Shown piece after piece: positions 1 through 5,273 of a stretch of DNA of 5,810 bases. Source of the DNA: an uncultured Oscillospiraceae bacterium (GTDB taxonomy: Bacteria; Bacillota; Clostridia; Oscillospirales; Acutalibacteraceae); NCBI GenBank assembly GCA_900550315.1, contig URRK01000115.1, positions 1 to 5,810 of the forward strand. Reading direction: 5' to 3'. The position numbers were made by a program, and so were the translations under genes. Under the pieces are notes generated by a model. The model was not told the origin of the DNA, searched no databases, and worked only from the letters and a program-made list of their open reading frames with translations. The first letter of the stretch is position 1; every line of letters starts with the position of its first letter.

Positions 1-669
1 CAACGAGATGATACCTAAAATGCCAATAATCCAAAAACAAACCATAGCAATACCGCTTTTTAAAGCCGAAAGCTTTTTGGCTAAATCGCCGTGCGAAACA
101 ACGTTAGAAACGCCCTCGGTGTTTTTAATGGCGGCAATGGTCTGGTCAAATTGCTCCATAGAGGTTAAGGTAATTCGGCAGCCGGCCGACATGGGGTTGC
201 CACCTTCCTCCTCAAAAATCTCAAAAGCGCCGGCTTGATCCTCCAACACGGTGGACTTGGCATTTTCTAATGCCTTTTCGCTGGAGATGTATTCAACCGA
301 GGCAACATTCGGCAGCTTTTGAATAGCGTCGCAAACCGCTTGGGCTTCCTGCTCGTTGTGAATACGGTAAGCTGTATCGGGCACCGAGGAATTGGCCGCC
401 TGGGACGCGTTAGAAGCGGTAGAAGAGGTGCCGATGGCCGCGGCGTCGCCGTATAATACCGAGTTTTTATCGTTAAAATAGGCCATAATAACATTTTGCT
501 GTTCTAACGAGCTCATGCTTTTATCTACATTTTTGGTTAGCAAAACAGCCATGCCGATTAAGGTCATGCAAGCAACCAAAACGCCAACCGAGGCAACCGA
601 CATTAAACGGTTGACCCAAACATTTTTAAAGCCTTCGTTCGTTAAATACTTTACGCTTTGCATTTTCAT
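1..669 (-). CDS. ftsX: Cell division protein FtsX, N-terminal 223 residues (cut by left window edge)
   Basis: FtsX is the membrane partner of the ATPase FtsE. In Gram-positives the complex signals across the membrane to activate peptidoglycan hydrolases. The frame stays open to the window edge; about 75 residues with the remaining membrane segments should lie beyond it, judged from the usual family length of about 300. A short cytoplasmic N-terminus carries the family pattern GFKNVWVNRLMS (residues 13-24). Membrane helix 1 spans about 23-44, an extracellular domain about 46-203, and helix 2 starts near 206. The motif GGNPMSAGCRITL (156-168) matches the NPL-type motif of FtsX extracellular domains. 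ATG 669-667 overlaps the ftsE stop in ATGA, and a GGAGGG site sits 6 bases upstream inside ftsE, so the two are translationally coupled. Residues about 72-102 are a Ser/Ala/Asn/Thr-rich stretch that interrupts the usual domain. ATG 663-661 (third codon) is a possible alternative start. Confidence 0.93.
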   Translation of the reverse strand, partial: MKMQSVKYLTNEGFKNVWVNRLMSVASVGVLVACMTLIGMAVLLTKNVDKSMSSLEQQNVIMAYFNDKNSVLYGDAAAIGTSSTASNASQAANSSVPDTAYRIHNEQEAQAVCDAIQKLPNVASVEYISSEKALENAKSTVLEDQAGAFEIFEEEGGNPMSAGCRITLTSMEQFDQTIAAIKNTEGVSNVVSHGDLAKKLSALKSGIAMVCFWIIGILGIISL

Positions 670-1391
670 AAGGCACCCTCCGCGTTATCGGCCACAATGC
701 GGCCGTTTTCCAGCATAATAACACGGTGGTGAAAATCACGAACCAGGTTATGCTCGTGCGTAACCATTAAAACCGTAGTGCCGGCCGCATTAATGCGGTT
801 CAGCATTTCTACAATTTCGTAAGACATATTCGGGTCTACATTGCCGGTAGGTTCATCGGCAATAATTAGGCGGGGTTTGTTAATTAACGCGCGGGCCAGG
901 CCAACACGCTGCTGCTCGCCGCCCGAAAGCTCGGCCGGTTTAGAGCGGGCCTTGTGCCCCAGGCCAACCAGGCTAAGCGCCTTGGCAACCTCGCGCCGGA
1001 TAAGACTGGGCGAAGCACCAACAACATGCATGGCAAAAGCGACGTTATCAAATACATCCATGGTGGGAATTAAGCGGAAATCCTGGAATACTATACCCAT
1101 GGTACGCCGCAGCATTGGTATTTCGCGGTGACGAATGGTAGAAAGCCGAAAACCGTTTACATAAATTTCGCCTGCGTTGGCTTTTTCCTCCCGCATAATT
1201 AACTTCATAAAAGTGCTTTTGCCGGCGCCCGAAGCACCAACTACAAACACAAACTCCCCCTGCCGAATCTGAATGTTCACATCCTCTAACGCGTGGGTGC
1301 CGGTTAAATAAGTTTTGGAAACGCCCTTAAACTCAATAACCGGGCGTTGATCTGCCGCACCCTGCGCTGCAGAAAAATTTTGTTCTTCCAT
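666..1391 (-). CDS. ftsE: Cell division ATP-binding protein FtsE
   Basis: This is the cytoplasmic ABC-type ATPase of the FtsEX complex; ATP binding and hydrolysis drive the FtsX-mediated control of cell-wall hydrolases. All nucleotide-binding motifs are present in order: Walker A GASGAGKST (52-60), Q-loop in VFQDFRLIPT (Gln103), signature LSGGEQQRV (155-163), Walker B LIIADE with catalytic Glu180, D-loop around GNVD (183-186) and switch His212. VFQDFRLIP is typical of FtsE rather than of LolD/MacB-type ATPases, and the neighbour ftsX confirms the call. At 241 residues it is slightly longer than usual because about 17 extra residues precede the first strand (VIEFKGVSKTY). The ATG is supported by AGGAGA at 1401-1406, 9 bases upstream, so the extension looks real. 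It lies 42 bases after the regulator gene and overlaps ftsX by 4 bases. Confidence 0.97.
   Translation of the reverse strand: MEEQNFSAAQGAADQRPVIEFKGVSKTYLTGTHALEDVNIQIRQGEFVFVVGASGAGKSTFMKLIMREEKANAGEIYVNGFRLSTIRHREIPMLRRTMGIVFQDFRLIPTMDVFDNVAFAMHVVGASPSLIRREVAKALSLVGLGHKARSKPAELSGGEQQRVGLARALINKPRLIIADEPTGNVDPNMSYEIVEMLNRINAAGTTVLMVTHEHNLVRDFHHRVIMLENGRIVADNAEGAL
676..681 (-). promoter_or_regulatory. Ribosome binding site for ftsX inside ftsE
   Basis: The minus strand reads GGAGGG six bases before the ftsX ATG (669-667). The site lies within the last codons of ftsE, and the ftsE stop overlaps the ftsX start as ATGA. This fixes the ftsX start and implies coupled translation of the two subunits. 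Confidence 0.8.
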
Positions 1392-1433
1392 TTAAAAACT
1401 TCTCCTAAAAACGGTAGTAACGGTTTTTTAAGC

Positions 1434-2519
1434 TTAATACTTAATGGGGTTAGACTGCAGGTATTTTTTTACCATTAAGGCAATTTTAAATACAATGGCG
1501 TGGTCAAATTCGCGCAGGTCCAGCCCGGTAATCTTTTTAATTTTGTCTAACCGGTAAACCAAGGTGTTGCGGTGTACAAACAGCTTGCGCGAGGTTTCGG
1601 AAACATTTAAGTTATTCTCAAAAAAGCGCTGAATGGTAAACAGTGTTTCCTGGTCTAAGCTTTCAATAGAGCCGCGCTTAAAAATCTCCCGCAAAAAGGT
1701 TTCGCACAAGGTGGTGGGCAGCTGGTAAATTAACCGGGCAATGCCAAGGTTATCGTAGCTTACAATGGCTTTTTCGGTATCAAACACCTTGCCAACCTCT
1801 AAGGCCATTTGCGCCTCTTTAAACGAGCGGGCCAAGTCTTTAATATTTTCCACCACGGTGCCAATGCCAACTACAACATGGGTGTAAAATTCGCCCGAAA
1901 GGGTATCTACAATACTGCGGGCCAATTTTTCTAAGTGCTTGGTTTCAATATCCTGCTTAATCTCTTTTACAATGGCAATATCAGTCTCGCTAATGTTAAT
2001 TACAAAATCGCGCGCCTTGTCGGGGAACAGGTTTTGCATTACCTCGTAAACCGAAACATCATTGTGCGAAGTAATGCGAATTAACAGCACCACACGGGCA
2101 ACATCGTTGGTAAAATGCAGCTCGCGAGATTTTAAGTAAATATCGCCGGGCAAAATATTATCTAAAATAACATTTTTAATAAAGTTGCCGCGATCGTATT
2201 TTTCGTCGTGAAAATGTTTAATGTTGGAAAGGGCAACCGCTAAAATTGCGCAGTATTTTGCGGCCTGCGGATCTGTCCCCTCTACAAAAAGGGTGTATTC
2301 CGGGTGTTGCGGCGTACCAAAAGGCTTATAGGTAAAACGGCCGCTGACAAACGCTTCGTTCCCGCTAACAATGGGAAAAGTTTCAAACTCCTGCGTTTCA
2401 CCAATACGAACCAGCTCGCTGCAGGCAATAACGGTGTAGTTTTCATCCATTACGCCAATGGTACGGTCAATAGCGTCTTTCATCTGGTGAACAATACCCT
2501 GAAATAACCGATTAGACAT
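1434..2519 (-). CDS. CdaR/PucR-family transcriptional regulator
   Basis: This 361-residue DNA-binding regulator has CdaR-like architecture. Residues about 5-105 resemble a sugar-diacid-recognition (PAS-like) sensor: IGVMDENYTVIAC (21-33) followed by VRIG (37-40). Residues about 134-255 fit the degenerate GGDEF-like middle domain (VVLLIRIT, then VVVGIGTVVENIKDL, then SFKEAQMALEVGK). The C-terminus is a PucR-type helix-turn-helix, with NLNVSETSRKLFVHRNTLVYR at about 303-323 and then TGLDLREFDHAIVFKIAL. That helix-turn-helix is the surest part of the call. Known members respond to small metabolites such as sugar acids or purine breakdown products; the ligand here cannot be read from sequence. 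The gene starts after AAGGAG (2531-2536, 11 bases upstream) and is the first gene behind the promoter at 2614-2642. ftsE and ftsX follow with no visible terminator, so it probably shares their transcript. It may autoregulate that unit. Confidence 0.85.
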   Translation of the reverse strand: MSNRLFQGIVHQMKDAIDRTIGVMDENYTVIACSELVRIGETQEFETFPIVSGNEAFVSGRFTYKPFGTPQHPEYTLFVEGTDPQAAKYCAILAVALSNIKHFHDEKYDRGNFIKNVILDNILPGDIYLKSRELHFTNDVARVVLLIRITSHNDVSVYEVMQNLFPDKARDFVINISETDIAIVKEIKQDIETKHLEKLARSIVDTLSGEFYTHVVVGIGTVVENIKDLARSFKEAQMALEVGKVFDTEKAIVSYDNLGIARLIYQLPTTLCETFLREIFKRGSIESLDQETLFTIQRFFENNLNVSETSRKLFVHRNTLVYRLDKIKKITGLDLREFDHAIVFKIALMVKKYLQSNPIKY

Positions 2520-2613
2520 ATTTTTTACAACTCCTTATTTTTTAGCCTATAAAAGCAAAACTTTTAAACAAAAAAGCATTTAAAAAAACAAACTACAAAT
2601 TTCAACATTATAT

Positions 2614-2642
2614 ATTTTACAGCATTTTAGGTAGAATTGCAA
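2614..2642 (-). promoter_or_regulatory. Candidate sigma-A promoter for the regulator-ftsE-ftsX unit
   Basis: On the minus strand a -35-like TTGCAA (2637-2642) is separated by exactly 17 bases from a -10-like TAAAAT (2614-2619), in an AT-rich stretch about 95 bases ahead of the regulator start. A perfect TATAAT lies just downstream at 2607-2612 but has only a poor -35 (TCTACC) at 17 bases. Either hexamer could be used. The position after a terminator and before a gene supports a promoter; the exact start is inferred. Confidence 0.55.
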
Positions 2643-2705
2643 GGCCTTTTTAACAAAACGGTTAAAAAAATTACAAAAAGGTTACAATTTCCAAACGCAG
2701 GGCCT

Positions 2706-2734
2706 AAAAAAGGCCACGCAGCCAAAAAGTGGCC
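2706..2734 (-). terminator. Intrinsic terminator of the leftward upstream unit
   Basis: On the minus strand GGCCAC (2734-2729) pairs perfectly with GTGGCC (2717-2712) across an 11-base loop. It is followed directly by six T residues (2711-2706), the classical Rho-independent layout. It lies about 67 bases after the stop of the 182-residue protein gene and before the next promoter, so it should end the upstream transcript. Confidence 0.8.
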
Positions 2735-2744
2735 ATGCAAACAA

Positions 2745-2774
2745 GCGGGAATGAGCTGTTTCACACATTCCCGC
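2745..2774 (-). terminator. First of two tandem hairpins after the upstream operon
   Basis: GCGGGAATG (2745-2753) and CATTCCCGC (2766-2774) form a perfect 9-bp stem with a 12-base loop, 26 bases after the preceding stop codon. On the minus strand the stem is followed by TTGTTTGC, only a weak U tract. It is either a weak terminator acting with the one at 2706-2734 or a 3'-end-protecting stem. Confidence 0.6.
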
Positions 2775-2800
2775 CACGCCAGGCAAGCGCAACTGCGGCC

Positions 2801-3349
2801 CTACGAAACCGCAAACGCAGCTTGTTTAATTTTTTTGTTTACTACCGAGTAAAACCAACAATAAATGGCCTCCCCCAGTTCCTGGTAAATGGGGTCGCCG
2901 TCATGCGCGCAAAGCATGGCAAAGGTTTGGCCAATGCGGCGGTCAACCTCGGTGCCCCGCCGGTAAGATAAATAGTAGAACGAAAAGGCGCCGGTATCGG
3001 TCGAACGGTCCGGCAGATCGGCGTCAATGGCCCTTAGCGCGTCAAAAAACGCAGCCTTGGCAATTTTAACGGTACAAACCGCCGGGCACTTGGTTTCCAG
3101 CGTGCTTAAAACCGTAAAGCAAAGTAACAGCAGCTTTTGGCGATCCAGCTCGTCGCTGTCGCCGGGGCAGCTGCCGTCAAAGCAGTCGTTATTTCCGGCG
3201 GCAACAAAAGCCTCGGCCAACGCGGCCCCCAGCTTTTTTGCGCGTTCAATGTTGCCGTTTGCAACCTCTCTGGGGTACTCCTCAAAGCCGGATACATCGG
3301 TTTTTTCTACCTCTTTTTGCTGCGAAGGCTTGTCCCCCGCTATTTTCAT
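2801..3349 (-). CDS. Hypothetical cysteine-rich helical protein
   Basis: I do not recognise this 182-residue protein. It has no signal peptide or membrane segment and looks mainly alpha-helical. The N-terminal 35 residues are polar and charged. Next come NGNIERAKKLGAALAEAF (31-48) and an acidic cysteine segment DCFDGSCPGDSDELD (55-69). The most family-like stretch is TDTGAFSFYYLSYRRG (117-132), followed by RRIGQTFAMLCAHDG. There are seven cysteines (56, 61, 77, 88, 92, 147, 164), including a CX4C and a CX3C pair. I chose ATG 3349-3347, which has AGGA (3357-3360) 7 bases upstream and leaves a 19-base gap after the TSCPD gene. The longer reading begins at a TTG at 3397, lies inside that gene and lacks a convincing ribosome site. 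Adjacency suggests a shared transcript and perhaps a shared function with the TSCPD protein. Confidence 0.75.
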   Translation of the reverse strand: MKIAGDKPSQQKEVEKTDVSGFEEYPREVANGNIERAKKLGAALAEAFVAAGNNDCFDGSCPGDSDELDRQKLLLLCFTVLSTLETKCPAVCTVKIAKAAFFDALRAIDADLPDRSTDTGAFSFYYLSYRRGTEVDRRIGQTFAMLCAHDGDPIYQELGEAIYCWFYSVVNKKIKQAAFAVS

Positions 3350-3356
3350 ATCATAA

Positions 3357-3360
3357 TCCT
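3357..3360 (-). promoter_or_regulatory. Ribosome binding site deciding the start of the 182-residue protein
   Basis: AGGA on the minus strand lies 7 bases before ATG 3349-3347. It favours this start over the upstream in-frame TTG at 3397-3395, which would add 16 residues and overlap the TSCPD gene by 29 bases. Confidence 0.6.
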
Positions 3361-3368
3361 GACACAAA

Positions 3369-3626
3369 TTACTCACCTGCTTTTGCTTTGTAGGCAATTA
3401 ACGCCTGCGCCAATTGGTCGGGGCAGGAGGTTGGCTTAAAGCCACAGCGAATGTGCTGCAACCGCTGGATTACCTCATCTACCGGCATACCGCGAACCAA
3501 CGCGCCTACCCCCTGCGTATTGCCGGAACAGCCACCGCGGAATTTTACCGACTGAACAATATTGTTTTGCACTTCAATTTCAATAGCGGTAGAACAAACA
3601 CCGCTTGGTTTGTAGGTAAAGGTCAT
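3369..3626 (-). CDS. TSCPD-domain protein, four-cysteine TIGR03905 type
   Basis: This 85-residue protein belongs to the small stand-alone TSCPD family in which four cysteines are invariant. Here they are Cys11 (GVCST), Cys33 (GGCSGN), Cys61 (IRCGFKPTS) and Cys68, the last within the diagnostic TSCPDQLA (66-73). The same domain occurs at the C-terminus of some class II ribonucleotide reductases, where its cysteines are thought to bind metal or take part in redox chemistry; the role of the stand-alone form is not established. The full length fits the family. ATG 3626-3624 is preceded by AGGA (3638-3641) at 11 bases. It follows a 132-base spacer with a tandem repeat and precedes the cysteine-rich protein gene by 19 bases, so it may be the first gene of its own small unit. 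Confidence 0.9.
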   Translation of the reverse strand: MTFTYKPSGVCSTAIEIEVQNNIVQSVKFRGGCSGNTQGVGALVRGMPVDEVIQRLQHIRCGFKPTSCPDQLAQALIAYKAKAGE

Positions 3627-3678
3627 TTAAAATCACATCCTAACTATTTTAACAGCGCCTAAATTCTTATTTTTCGGG

Positions 3679-3712
3679 TTTTTAACACCAAAAGCTTTTT
3701 AAACCCAAAAGC
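3679..3712 (-). repeat. 17-base tandem direct repeat upstream of the TSCPD gene
   Basis: Two abutting 17-base units on the minus strand, GCTTTTGGGTTTAAAAA (3712-3696) and GCTTTTGGTGTTAAAAA (3695-3679), match at 15 of 17 positions. A partial third copy, GCTTAAAAA, lies just before them (3723-3715). They sit 53 bases ahead of the TSCPD start codon, in the only sizeable spacer of this block. A two-site operator or promoter-linked element is possible; chance slippage duplication is the alternative. The end of the repeat also forms a 6-bp inverted repeat (GGGTTT 3706-3701 with AAACCC 3681-3676). Confidence 0.6.
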
Positions 3713-3719
3713 AATTTTT

Positions 3720-3767
3720 AAGCTACCCCTTAGCGCAGCCCTGCCGGGCCGGCCAAAGCTAAAGCTT
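3720..3767 (-). other. Stem-loop spanning the Rrf2 gene stop codon
   Basis: On the minus strand AAGCT (3767-3763) pairs with AGCTT (3724-3720), TTAGC (3762-3758) with GCTAA (3734-3730), and CGGCCC (3751-3746) with GGGCTG (3741-3736) over a GGCA tetraloop. A GGGGT bulge separates the two outer stems. No U run follows directly, so it is not a canonical terminator. It could act as a partial terminator or an RNA stability element between the rpoD-Rrf2 transcript and the genes downstream. Confidence 0.4.
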
Positions 3768-4166
3768 AAAATTTTGCGGGTTTTGGTCCAGCGTGATTTC
3801 GGATAGCTTTTTTTTAATGTAACAGGTAATGTCGGCAAAAACGGCGCGATACCGGCAATAACCCTCAGGGTGCGTGCAGGTCTCCCCCGCCAGCTGACAC
3901 CGATTAAGCGAAAGCGGGCCGTTCATGGTTTCAAAAACATCTAACAAGGTTATGCTGCCGGCAGGCTTGGCCAAACGGTAGCCACCCTTGCTGCCGCGCA
4001 CTGAGCCAACCAGCCCGGCTAAAACCAGCTTGTGCAAAATTTTTAAAGCAAAACGCTGACTAACGCCGGTTTTTTCAGAAATTTCTACCGCGCCAATGCG
4101 TGCGTCCTGCTCCGAAAGGCAGGAAAGAATACGAATGGCATAATCGGTTTCACTGTTTAAAAGCAT
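3759..4166 (-). CDS. Rrf2-family transcriptional regulator, probable Fe-S sensor
   Basis: This 135-residue winged-helix regulator is of the IscR/NsrR/RirA type. The N-terminus MLLNSETDYAIRILSCL is typical. The helix-turn-helix covers about residues 26-50 (VEISEKTGVSQRFALKILHKL), and the wing is SVRGSKGGYRLAKP (55-68). In the C-terminal half Cys90, Cys97 and Cys104 form a C-X6-C-X6-C set where IscR-like proteins bind an iron-sulfur cluster; Cys16 and Cys115 are extra. The tail LSEITL is the usual dimer-helix end. Cluster binding is inferred from these cysteines, and the targets are unknown. The gene begins 6 bases after rpoD, with its ribosome site (AAGGATAGG) inside the last rpoD codons. It therefore appears to be co-transcribed, and perhaps coupled, with the primary sigma factor gene. 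The neighbourhood shows no iscS/iscU or nitrosative-stress gene. Confidence 0.92.
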   Translation of the reverse strand: MLLNSETDYAIRILSCLSEQDARIGAVEISEKTGVSQRFALKILHKLVLAGLVGSVRGSKGGYRLAKPAGSITLLDVFETMNGPLSLNRCQLAGETCTHPEGYCRYRAVFADITCYIKKKLSEITLDQNPQNFKL

Positions 4167-4172
4167 AAAGAA

Positions 4173-5273
4173 TTACCTATCCTTAAACCGGTTGCTGCGA
4201 ACCGGGTGGCGCAGCTTACGCAAAGCCTTAGCCTCAATTTGGCGAATACGCTCGCGGGTTACTTTAAATTCAGAGCCAACCTCCTCCAGCGTGTGGCAGC
4301 GGCCGTCTTTTAACCCAAAGCGTAGGCGAATAACCTGCTCCTCGCGGGAAGTTAGGGTTTTTAAAACGCTGTCAATGTCCTCATTCGTAATGGTTTTCAA
4401 AGCGGCGTCATCCGGCGCTAAGGCGTCTTCATCCCGAATAAAGTCCATTAACCGGCTGTCTTCCTCAGGGCCAATCGGCGTTTCCATAGAAACGGGCTCC
4501 TGCGCTACGCGCATAATTTCGCGCACCCGCTCTACCGAAAGCTCCATGCGCTCGGCAATCATCTCCTCGCTGGGCTCCTGCCCGTTTTCGTGCAGCAGCT
4601 GGCTTTGTACCTTTTTTAAGCGATTAATGGTTTCTACCATGTGCACGGGAATACGAATGGTTCTTGCCTGGTCGGCAATGGCGCGGGTAATGGCCTGGCG
4701 AATCCACCAGGTGGCGTAGGTAGAAAATTTAAAGCCCTTGTTATAATCAAACTTTTCTACCGCTTTAATTAGGCCAACATTGCCCTCTTGAATTAAATCT
4801 AAAAAGTGCATCCCGCGGCCAACATATTTTTTTGCAATGCTAACTACCAAGCGCAAATTTGCCTCGGTCAGCCGTTTTTTCGCCGCATCGTCACCATTGC
4901 TAATACGAATGGCTAAATCTTTTTCCTCATCGTTACTCAACAGGGGCACCCGGCCAATTTCTTTTAAATAAACCTTTACCGGGTCATCCAGCGTTAGGGC
5001 GCTGTCTACCGATGTGTCGGTGCTTAAATTATCAGCGTCAATTTCCTCCAGCTCATCGGCGGTGGGCTCGTCATAATCTAAATCCAGCACCGGCGGTTCG
5101 GCCGAAAGGGTTTCTAAATCCTCCGGCACTTCTTCAATATCGTCCAGCTCCTCCTTTTCATCGGCTTCCTCGGGCAGCGGCTCGTCCGGCTTTGGCTCCT
5201 GCGCCGCAATCTCCGCGTCAATTAACTCGTCTGCCAGCAGGGCCTCGTCTTTTTTTGCTTTTTCTTTACTCAT
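4173..5273 (-). CDS. rpoD: Primary sigma factor RpoD/SigA
   Basis: This is the housekeeping sigma subunit, which directs RNA polymerase to -10/-35 promoters. Region 1.2 starts near residue 95 (DDPVKVYLKEIGRVPLLS). Regions 2.1-2.4 follow at about 133-206: NLRLVVSIAKKYVGRG, then DLIQEGNVGLIKAVEKFDY, then FKFSTYATWWIRQAITRAI (182-200). Region 3 lies at about 208-285 with EPVSMETPIG (259-268), and region 4.2 at about 328-358 with TLEEVGSEFKVTRERIRQIE. The 366-residue length is usual for Gram-positive sigma-A. The first 97 residues are oddly acidic: 38 Asp/Glu against 6 Lys and no Arg, with no recognisable region 1.1 fold. The ATG overlaps the end of dnaG by 8 bases and has AAGGAG (5284-5289) 10 bases upstream. 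The dnaG-rpoD pairing is a conserved macromolecular-synthesis operon. Confidence 0.98.
   Translation of the reverse strand: MSKEKAKKDEALLADELIDAEIAAQEPKPDEPLPEEADEKEELDDIEEVPEDLETLSAEPPVLDLDYDEPTADELEEIDADNLSTDTSVDSALTLDDPVKVYLKEIGRVPLLSNDEEKDLAIRISNGDDAAKKRLTEANLRLVVSIAKKYVGRGMHFLDLIQEGNVGLIKAVEKFDYNKGFKFSTYATWWIRQAITRAIADQARTIRIPVHMVETINRLKKVQSQLLHENGQEPSEEMIAERMELSVERVREIMRVAQEPVSMETPIGPEEDSRLMDFIRDEDALAPDDAALKTITNEDIDSVLKTLTSREEQVIRLRFGLKDGRCHTLEEVGSEFKVTRERIRQIEAKALRKLRHPVRSNRFKDR

Larger units (their letters stand above)
2520..2800. other. Gene-free intergenic region between the two transcription units
   Basis: No coding sequence is supported in these 281 bases. From right to left they hold a 9-bp hairpin (2745-2774), a GC-rich hairpin with a U tract (2706-2734), an AT-rich upstream segment with A/T runs (about 2643-2700), the candidate promoter (2607-2642) and a long A/T-rich leader to the ribosome binding site at 2531-2536. 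The leader has no obvious riboswitch-like conserved structure. Confidence 0.7.

Noticed and set aside
1392..1433. Separate promoter or operator for ftsE
   Set aside because: The 42-base spacer has two AACGGT copies but no paired -35/-10 hexamers, and the repeat is too short to stand out.
2637..2852. Plus-strand frame of 71 residues in the intergenic region
   Set aside because: Its start coincides with the candidate -35 element and it runs through both terminator hairpins and into the next gene. The product has no family features.
3350..3397. Longer version of the 182-residue protein starting at 3397
   Set aside because: The start codon would be TTG, it overlaps the TSCPD gene by 29 bases and has no convincing ribosome site, whereas ATG 3349 has AGGA at 7 bases.
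3137..3439. Plus-strand frame of 100 residues opposite the TSCPD and hypothetical genes
   Set aside because: It crosses two minus-strand genes, one of them with clear family motifs. It has no ribosome site and no recognisable domain.
3627..3678. Sigma-A promoter directly upstream of the TSCPD gene
   Set aside because: A TAAAAT is present but no acceptable -35 lies 16-18 bases upstream. The AT-rich sequence offers several weak matches and none can be defended.
4192..4719. 175-residue open frame on the plus strand opposite rpoD
   Set aside because: It is fully antisense to the strongly conserved regions 2-4 of the sigma factor, has a biased Ser/Arg-rich composition expected of a shadow frame, and has no good ribosome site or family resemblance.
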